Assembly (NCBI GenBank): GCA_022059125.1
Contig: JAEUWY010000005.1
Location: forward strand, 4,774,001-4,838,000
Reading direction: 5' to 3'
From: Corynespora cassiicola
Lineage: Eukaryota > Ascomycota > Dothideomycetes > Pleosporales > Corynesporascaceae
DNA: 64,000 nt
Numbering within the stretch: position 1 is the first letter of the stretch; the number at the start of each line of letters is the position of its first letter. Below the pieces are notes generated by a model that saw only the letters and a program-made list of their open reading frames with translations, was not told the origin of the DNA and searched no databases. The position numbers and the translations under genes were made by a program. This document shows positions 57,696 through 64,000 of the stretch, piece after piece.

Positions 57696-58593
57696 CTTGG
57701 GGCCAGCATGCAAGGGTAGGCATGGTAGCCGCTGGACCATCGGTTTTCTTTTTTTTCCCTCTCTTTCTATCCCTTGAACTTGTTTGAGCGACCTTGCCGT
57801 GTTTTCGGTTCCTTTTGCATCATGAGTAGGATATCATCCTCTCAGCAGATACGGCGTTGGATTTTGACTTTTGAGCCAGAGGATTAGATACCCCAGAATG
57901 AGCAAAATTCGTGCCCGTTCCACCCCCCCCACCCCCTTTCCTCTCCAACACGACACCATACGATTTTCAAGCATTCACTCATGGTTGCGATGGCGCTCAT
58001 ATCCGTTTGTGACTGTTGATTCTTATTTCCTGTAGAGGTTGGTGTGAGTACCAAAATGAAGCCACCAACGCCAACGCTCGTCTGCTTAACAGAGATACCA
58101 ATGATTCGCGCTCCTAAATGCCCAATCCACTCGGCGCACACGTGTAGTCTTACAAAGATTTGTGGGTAATAAAGATGCGCTACGCCAAATCACGCCCGTT
58201 TCAGAAGAAAAAGAAAAGAGGAGTCCTTCCCAAACTTCAGCGCTTGAAGTTGTCGAATGGGAGGATGAAAAGAATAACGCCGGTGCCACTGTGAGCTTTT
58301 ATGCCGTGAGTCCAGTCCGTCCATTCCCGTCTCCCCAACACGGACGCGGGTCTCTCAATAGGGGCATGTCCCAATATCGATACGGGGCCATGCGGCGGCG
58401 CGACTCTGCTCGCCATATTGGAGCATGGACCGCGCCGCTTCCTCCACTCCGCGCCCGGTGTCATGCTTACTGCCCCCGTCTATATGCATGTCGTCCGATA
58501 CCATCAGAAGGTCAATCATGTACAAGAAGATAGCCATTATTGTTGTTTTCTTGAGCGTAGGTGGCCGTTTCGTCGTTTGCTGTCTTGGATGGC
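57696..58593. other. Intergenic region between convergent genes
   Basis: About 0.9 kb; short frames only, no gene seen. Confidence 0.5.
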
Positions 58594-59821
58594 TTAGTTA
58601 AAGACCTCGCCAATGTGACGCAGTTCCTCGGGCTTCCAGGTGCCTACAAATGTCAGAATCGCAAAGCCCAAGGCGGGGGGAAGAGGCGTGTGGTTACATA
58701 CCCTCAAAGTTGTGCTTCACGAATGCCATGGGATCGTCATCCTCTCCCGCATTCATAGTCTTGATGCCGGGGCTGAAGCTAGTGATGGGCAAAATGATGA
58801 CATCGCCGACCTTCTTGGGGCTCTTCATGCCAGTGAAGTGCTCCCAGGTGATATTGCCCTTGCTCGTGCTCATGTCGAAATAGTCGGGGTTGTTGAAGAA
58901 GTCGAAGATGGTGTCGGTCCAGATGGCGGGACCGGTAAATTCGATGATGCCCTTATGATCCTTGCTGAGCTTGCCGGCGGCCTTGCGCTTGAGCGTCTCC
59001 TGGGTGATGTTTGCAACGACATCAACCAGCACGGGGTGGCCGGGCTTCGACTGGATGGTCCACTGGCAAAACTGGATGCGGCGGGAGTACCACTCGGCCC
59101 AGTCGGGGCGGTCGGGGTCAGCCTCGATGCCAATGACCATGCCGTACGTGTTGCTGGGGACGTCCTTGGGGATCCAGTCGGCGGCGCTCTTCAGGGCAGA
59201 CGTGTCAATGTCGGAGTAGATGCCTCCGCGAGCAAGCAGAATCAGGTAGCGGAAGAAGTCGGCCTTGAGAACGGGCAGAGGCAGGGCATTGTAGGCCTCC
59301 ATGACGTCGGGCACCGAGGCGTACAGGTGTCGGATCAGGTGCACGGCGACATTGTCGGTGATGACCTCGTGCACGAAGGTCGGGTGGTGTATGGTCCAGC
59401 TGGCCTCGGCCTCGCGGAATTCCTCAGCAAACTCTCCCTGGGCGGGCGTGTACTTCCACGTCTGCCAGATGTAGGCGGGGAACTTGGAGTCGACGTCGTA
59501 GGGGAACTGGTACTCGAGCTGCTGGCGGAGCGGCTTCTTCCTCAGCTCGTCGAGGCTGATCTGGGTCTTGGGCTTCTTGGGGGGCGTGTCGGGCGAGTTG
59601 AAGGCCTTGTCGGCGCCGTCGTCTGCCTTTGAGGCTCCGGCGGTTTCCTGCTTCGCGGCGTCGTCGGAGCCCGGTTTCGGCTTCATGAGCGAGGCGGGCT
59701 TGGGCATGTCGTTGGCATTGCGGATCGGGGCAGGCTCATTGGAGCTGTGGTGCGACTTGAACATGAAGAAGAGGGTCAGGACGGCGAGAGACAGCACCAG
59801 GGCCTTCTTGAAGGTGAGCAT
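58594..59821 (-). CDS. Och1-like alpha-1,6-mannosyltransferase (GT32)
   Basis: Predicted 389-residue Golgi type II membrane glycosyltransferase that starts the outer chain of N-glycans by adding alpha-1,6-mannose (role of yeast Och1). Exons 59821-58702 and 58643-58594 join in phase over a 58 bp intron; the last exon adds TWKPEELRHIGEVFN. A single membrane anchor lies at residues ~8-22 (LVLSLAVLTLFFMF), followed by a disordered stem. The catalytic domain begins at FPAYIWQTWKY and includes the FVHEVITDN region, LKADFFRYLILLARGGIYSDIDT with the DxD-type metal/GDP-mannose site, and QFCQWTIQSKPGHPVL. Fungi often have several Och1 paralogues; which one this is cannot be told. Confidence 0.94.
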
Positions 59822-60850
59822 GGTGGCCGGAGAGCAGCCTGGACTGGGCTGGGGGACGGTTTGCAGAGTCGACGGCGGAGGTGAAGAATGGAGGAGGTGC
59901 GGGAGGGAGGAGGGTTCGAGGGAGAAGAGATTGGGGCGTATACGAGCGAAGCCCCTGCCGCGGGTGGGTGCGGCGATATGTGTACGTTATCGAGGCGGGC
60001 GTCGCACAGGACTAGCGGGATTGGGGCAGGCAGATAGCGAAGAGGAATGGGCAGCGGCAGCAGGGCCCTCTCGACAATGAAGGAGTGGCAGAAGCAACGA
60101 GGGACAACAGCAGCAGCGGCAAGGGCAGCAGCGGCAGGAGGTTTTGTTGAGGGTGCTGGGGGGTGCTGGGGGAGCTGGGGGCGCTGTGGGAGGCGGCGAC
60201 TTTTTGAAAGGAGCAGCTCGAGGCCCCGTCGCCAGTCAGTCGCGCCCGTTTCAGCAGGCCGACGAGCGTGCACCGTGGCGGCGGCCATTGCTAGGTAGGG
60301 AGACGCACACGCCCATGCGCCCATGCGCCGCCATGCCAGAATGCCCCCCGCCCAGGGAAAGCTTGGGGTGGGTGGAACTGCTTGCCTGGCAGAACCACTG
60401 CAGCCGTGCAGCCGTGGCCAGCGACGGCGCTGATCACGGCGGCCCCGGTGCGTCCCAATCTGGGCCAAACGGCGCCGTTGCGGGCATTCGTCGCTCCGCC
60501 GACGCCTCGACGCCTGGCTGGGGCAGGACGGAGGCCACGCGTGTGCATGCAAGAACACCTATAGTGCTGTGTAGACCGAAGGCGCTGAGGGTGCTGGATG
60601 ACAGGCGGCGCCGACCGAAGCCCGCCGTGGCCGTCGCCATCGCGTCGTCTGGCAATAGTCCAGACGGCCAGCCGTTCAGACCGCGCGGCTTCCAGCCAGA
60701 AAAGAGTCGGCAGGCTGAAACAAAGCGCAGGCGCGAGTCACCGTGTGCCTGCTGCTTCCGGGCTAGGGTCCCCGGCCCAAATGGCGCAATTTTTAGACGC
60801 CCTGGGCCCTCGCCGGCTGCGCGTCCGACGACACGACAAGCCCAGCGCTG

Positions 60851-60879
60851 ACTCTGCCTCTGCCTCTGCCTCTGCCTCT
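60851..60879. repeat. CTCTGC hexanucleotide repeat
   Basis: Four to five tandem units CTCTGC on the plus strand in spacer sequence. Confidence 0.8.
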
Positions 60880-61872
60880 ACCAGCCAACCGAAAACCAAC
60901 CTCCGCTCCATGATGCGCGTCCCCGCGAGGCGCTGCTCCAAGTCGACCACTGTTCCCCTCGCCGCAAGACGTCACGACACCCGTCGAGCCAGATCGCCTC
61001 CCCAGCCCTCTGCCGATCGCGCCTCCAACGTCGTCGCAACCCTTTTTTTTCTGGAAGCGTGCCGGACCCTCAGCCCTCCCTTGTCTGGCTCCTCCCGCCC
61101 CATCCCTGCCCCTCTGCGACGTTGAACTGCTGCAGTCGGTCTGTGAAGGGCAATATCGTACCCTCCGGTGACAAGCCCGCGATCGCCCATCGCAATATGC
61201 GAAGCGCATGCGACAATGCCATTCCATCTCATATAGCCCGCTGCCACACAATTCTTCCGTCGCAGATTTCTCCCGTTTCCCCCGCCTCCATTTCCCTCTT
61301 CTGCAGCTCTATCCCCTCTAGCGGGGCTCCGTCGTGAGGGGAGCCACTGTATCGCAACCATCCATTGCATGAACATGCGTGCGACTACGCTTTCCTGATT
61401 TACCTGACACACATGCCATCGAACCTGTCACGCAGCGCTCTGGAAGCCTCGGACTTGTTCATGCAGAGCTTCGCCATTGAGGCAAGCAGTGCCGCCGGGG
61501 ACTTACACGAACCCACCTCGATTCTCGCCCGCTGACGCGTTCACCTTCGACATGTCCGTCAACCCGTCTTCACCATGTGTCGCAGCCCAGCCTGCCACTC
61601 TGCCAGCCTGTCCAGTGCCTGAGTTTCAAGGTTTCATCGAGCCAGGCACAAGGCTCCGTTTGTCTTCCTCAATACCGTTCCTGTCTCACATCGCCGCCTC
61701 GCCTCCGGAAGCCTGGACACTCGCTAGTCGACCCATGCTGGACCTGTACCTTGTTTGATTGATCACCATAGTGACATCACGAGCTTTTTTTGTACACCAG
61801 TCTTCTGTTGCTTGCGGGCACGGTGCTTGGCACGCTTTCGACATTTTGCAACGTGTTGTACGGCCAGCGCCA

Positions 61873-61888
61873 AAATAATAATAATAAT
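61873..61888. repeat. AAT trinucleotide repeat
   Basis: Five AAT units in spacer DNA 3' of the gene below. Confidence 0.75.
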
Positions 61889-62090
61889 CTAGTCCTCGTC
61901 CATTGTGGGTTAATCATGCCATCGTATCTCTAATCGCGCCCACGCCCGCCATCACTCAAGCGAGATGCTATACGAGGCTCGCGTGCTGACTGAGAACATT
62001 GGAGCATTCAATAGCGTGATCCTAGACCAAGGCATGCCATGCTTGCATTGTCCAGATTCCTCGCGTCGTTATCGCATCCTCTCACCGTCG

Positions 62091-63816
62091 CTAGCCCCCC
62101 CACCCGTGGTCCACGATGCACCACTTGCCCTCCCCCCGCTTCCTATCTAGCTGCACCTTTTTAGCCACGCCTCTGGCCACCTTTTCCCTTTCCACCCAGT
62201 CGGACACGGCCTGGCTCGTCCCTTCGTCCAGCTTATCCTTCACCTCCTCTCGGTCCTCGTTTTCCCGGAGCCAGCCCAGCAGTTGCGCCTGCACTACGCC
62301 AGCCGGCATCTTCTGCAGACTTGCATGCTCCTTTGGGATCCAACCCTGGAACAGATTGATGTACTCGACCTGTCGCCAGGCTCCATTCCAATCCGGCCCT
62401 AGTATCTCCCCCGGGCCCACCCACCCGTCCGCAGCCGCAGCCGCCGCCGCCACGTCGGGAGACACAACGGTGCTCGAGGAGCCCAGTAACAGCGCCTTGT
62501 GCCATGTGCAGCCCTCAAGATCTAGCCACCTGAGGCCGTAGGTGCAAAGGGACAGCCGACGCAAGATGTTGGCCGCCTCGTGCCAGTCATCATCAAGGTC
62601 AGAATAGAAATGCGAACCGCCAAGTGCCACGCTTGTATGCTTTGAGACCATGGATGTCGTCGCTGCGTTTGGCGTCAAGGACGGGCGTGGCCAGTAGGCC
62701 AGTGAGAGGTGGGTAAGGGTGTTCAGTTGGGGCCCCAAGTGGAGCAGATCGGCCCAAGAAGCCCATCGTCCAGCATGTGCGAGTGACAGGCGGGAAAGGT
62801 TTGGGAACAGTGGGACGCTAAGATTGACGGGCAGTACAGCATCGACTTCGGCTTCGGCCTGCTCCTCCCACGAGTCGGCGATTACAGCTTCAGCCGTGCT
62901 TTTGTGGCTCCCGGCCGATGGTCCTGCCTGCGATTCCACGACAACAGGACGGCCAAACGAGCGCTTCATACACCGTTGTAGATCCTTGAGTGTAAAGTCT
63001 TGGTTGAGCAATGCAGTGAGGTCAAGGAATCGGATGTCCTCGGACCCGGTCGCATCTTCTACGTCCTTGTGATTCTGGAATAGAATCTTGAAAGACTCAA
63101 AGTCCACGCAGCCGTGTTCACCGTACAGCGACAGATAGCTCAATAGGGCTTCCTTGAGAGGTATGGGCAAAGCGGGCAGGTAGTGCTGCTCGTATTCGGC
63201 GAGATCCTCCCAATGTAATGCGAGGGTGCGCAGGCACTGGTGGCCAAGGCTTCGATTTGATGGTAGGCGCTGTCTATGTAAGATGTATGTCTTTGCTTCA
63301 TGGCTGGACTCCAGGATGCGACTGAGCGGCCGGGCGGGAGCAGCATCTCCATACCTTGTATTCTACGTCGTTGGCCCTGGCAAGCGCACAAAAGCTCGAA
63401 GGACCCGACTCGTCGCCGCCATATTTCCTCTTCAGATTGCGCACATGGGCGGGAGCATGGATGCTTCTCTCCAGCCAGCTGCTCGGGGCGGCGGGGCCTG
63501 GTGGTGGCCGCCCGCCCGCCCGCCACGGCCGTCTCGATCGTGTACCTGGCTTTGGCAAGGGCGCGTCAACCTCTGCCATGTGCAGAATGCGCCGCAAGTC
63601 CGGCGGGATGGTGCGGGTGGTTACCACTTCTGTCACCTCATCTCTCCTCTCGGACGTGGCCTTGGGCGTCTGCTCGCGCCGAAGCTGGGCGATGCGCTGG
63701 TTTACCGTGCGCGGTTCGGCGGAGGTTGAGGGCGGGGGGGAGCGCGAGCTCTGCAGCGATGGGTGCACATACGACGGCTTCGCGTGGAGGTAGTTTGGCG
63801 TGTGTTTCTTGGGCAT
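62091..63816 (-). CDS. Hypothetical fungal protein with leucine-rich-repeat-like half
   Basis: Predicted 546-residue protein. Exons 63816-63355 and 63269-62091 join in phase over an 85 bp intron. The N-terminus is basic and disordered (MPKKHTPNYLHAKPSYV), with a helix (NQRIAQLRREQ) and PPDLRRILHMAE; a Pro-rich stretch and a block HVRNLKRKYGGDE follow. After the intron, LRTLALHWEDLAEYEQHYLPALP leads into repeat-like segments with Leu-rich spacing: LFPNLSRLSLAHAGRW, LNTLTHLSLAYWPRP, LRRLSLCTYGLRWLDLEGC. The end is charged (WVEREKVARGVAKKVQLDRKRG) and closes with WCIVDHGWGG. The regular LxxLxLxx pattern points to leucine-rich repeats in a cytosolic or nuclear protein. I recognise no named family. 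Confidence 0.82.
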
Positions 63817-64000
63817 AGCCCCGGTCAAGTTGGAACAAACGAGTGGCTGGTTCTGCCGACGCTCTGCGATAGCACAGGGAGGGCAGTCGGAGAGCTGACT
63901 TTAAGAGCGGTGCTGTGGTGTGGGGGGGGGGAGTGAGTGTGGGTTGATCAAGCGTCTGATGAGTCACTTCTCAGCGGCAAGGATTGTGAGCGCACACGGG
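63817..64000. other. Promoter side of the leucine-rich-repeat-like gene, window end
   Basis: No gene visible. Contains a G-run near 63921-63931. Confidence 0.5.

Larger units (their letters stand above)
59822..62090. other. Gene-free spacer upstream of the Och1-like gene
   Basis: About 2.3 kb, GC-rich at the left. Contains a CTCTGC hexamer repeat (60851-60879) and an AAT triplet repeat (61873-61888). Open frames are biased and lack ATG or domains. Confidence 0.5.

Overview
This is a window of nuclear DNA from a filamentous ascomycete (Pezizomycotina; a sordariomycete, possibly Hypocreales, is my inference). The evidence is short introns of about 47-97 bp with GTRNGY donors and CTGAC/CTAAC-like branch sites, a HET-domain gene, a velvet-domain regulator, DUF6590 and DUF4360 proteins, a small-subunit catalase, and GC-rich, microsatellite-laden spacers. 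Nineteen protein genes are modelled with good support, exon by exon, and most of them keep a continuous reading frame across every proposed junction. Three further items (two small hypothetical genes and one relic) are weaker. No rRNA, tRNA, CRISPR array or intact transposon was found.

Layout. 0-12.2 kb: a long gene-free, GC-rich spacer, a compact velvet-domain protein (+), a DUF4360 secreted protein (-), and a ten-exon DUF7025/AAA+ ATPase (-). 13.7-21 kb: mitochondrial proton-translocating NAD(P) transhydrogenase (+, 8 exons), a small conserved-looking hypothetical gene (+), and a Cti6-like PHD-finger protein of the Rpd3 histone deacetylase type (-). 22-28 kb: an intronless catalase (-), then two tandem BTB/POZ-type genes (+) followed by a long CT microsatellite. 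28-35.5 kb: a gene-poor stretch, an orphan secreted solute-binding protein (+), a possible small Cys-rich protein (+) and the ribosome-biogenesis helicase Dbp9 (-).

35.9-48.8 kb is the most unusual part. A HET-domain gene (+) is followed by a mirror-image block: DUF6590 gene A (-), coiled-coil gene A (+), a 2.9 kb gene-free centre, coiled-coil gene B (-), DUF6590 gene B (+). Both DUF6590 proteins begin with the same short Trp/Tyr-rich element and each is divergently paired with a coiled-coil protein. This looks like an inverted duplication of a two-gene module beside a HET gene. Its function is unknown.

49-64 kb: a relic reading frame with one in-frame stop, an MDR-family oxidoreductase (+), annexin with a long Pro/Tyr/Gly tail (-), a GPI-anchored cutinase-like esterase (+), a small low-complexity protein (+), an Och1-like alpha-1,6-mannosyltransferase (-), and a conserved-looking fungal protein (-). 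Apart from the 35.9-48.8 kb block the genes look like ordinary, functionally unrelated neighbours: redox (transhydrogenase, catalase, MDR), chromatin and developmental regulation (velvet, PHD), cell wall and secretion (Och1, esterase, solute-binding protein), and RNA metabolism (Dbp9).
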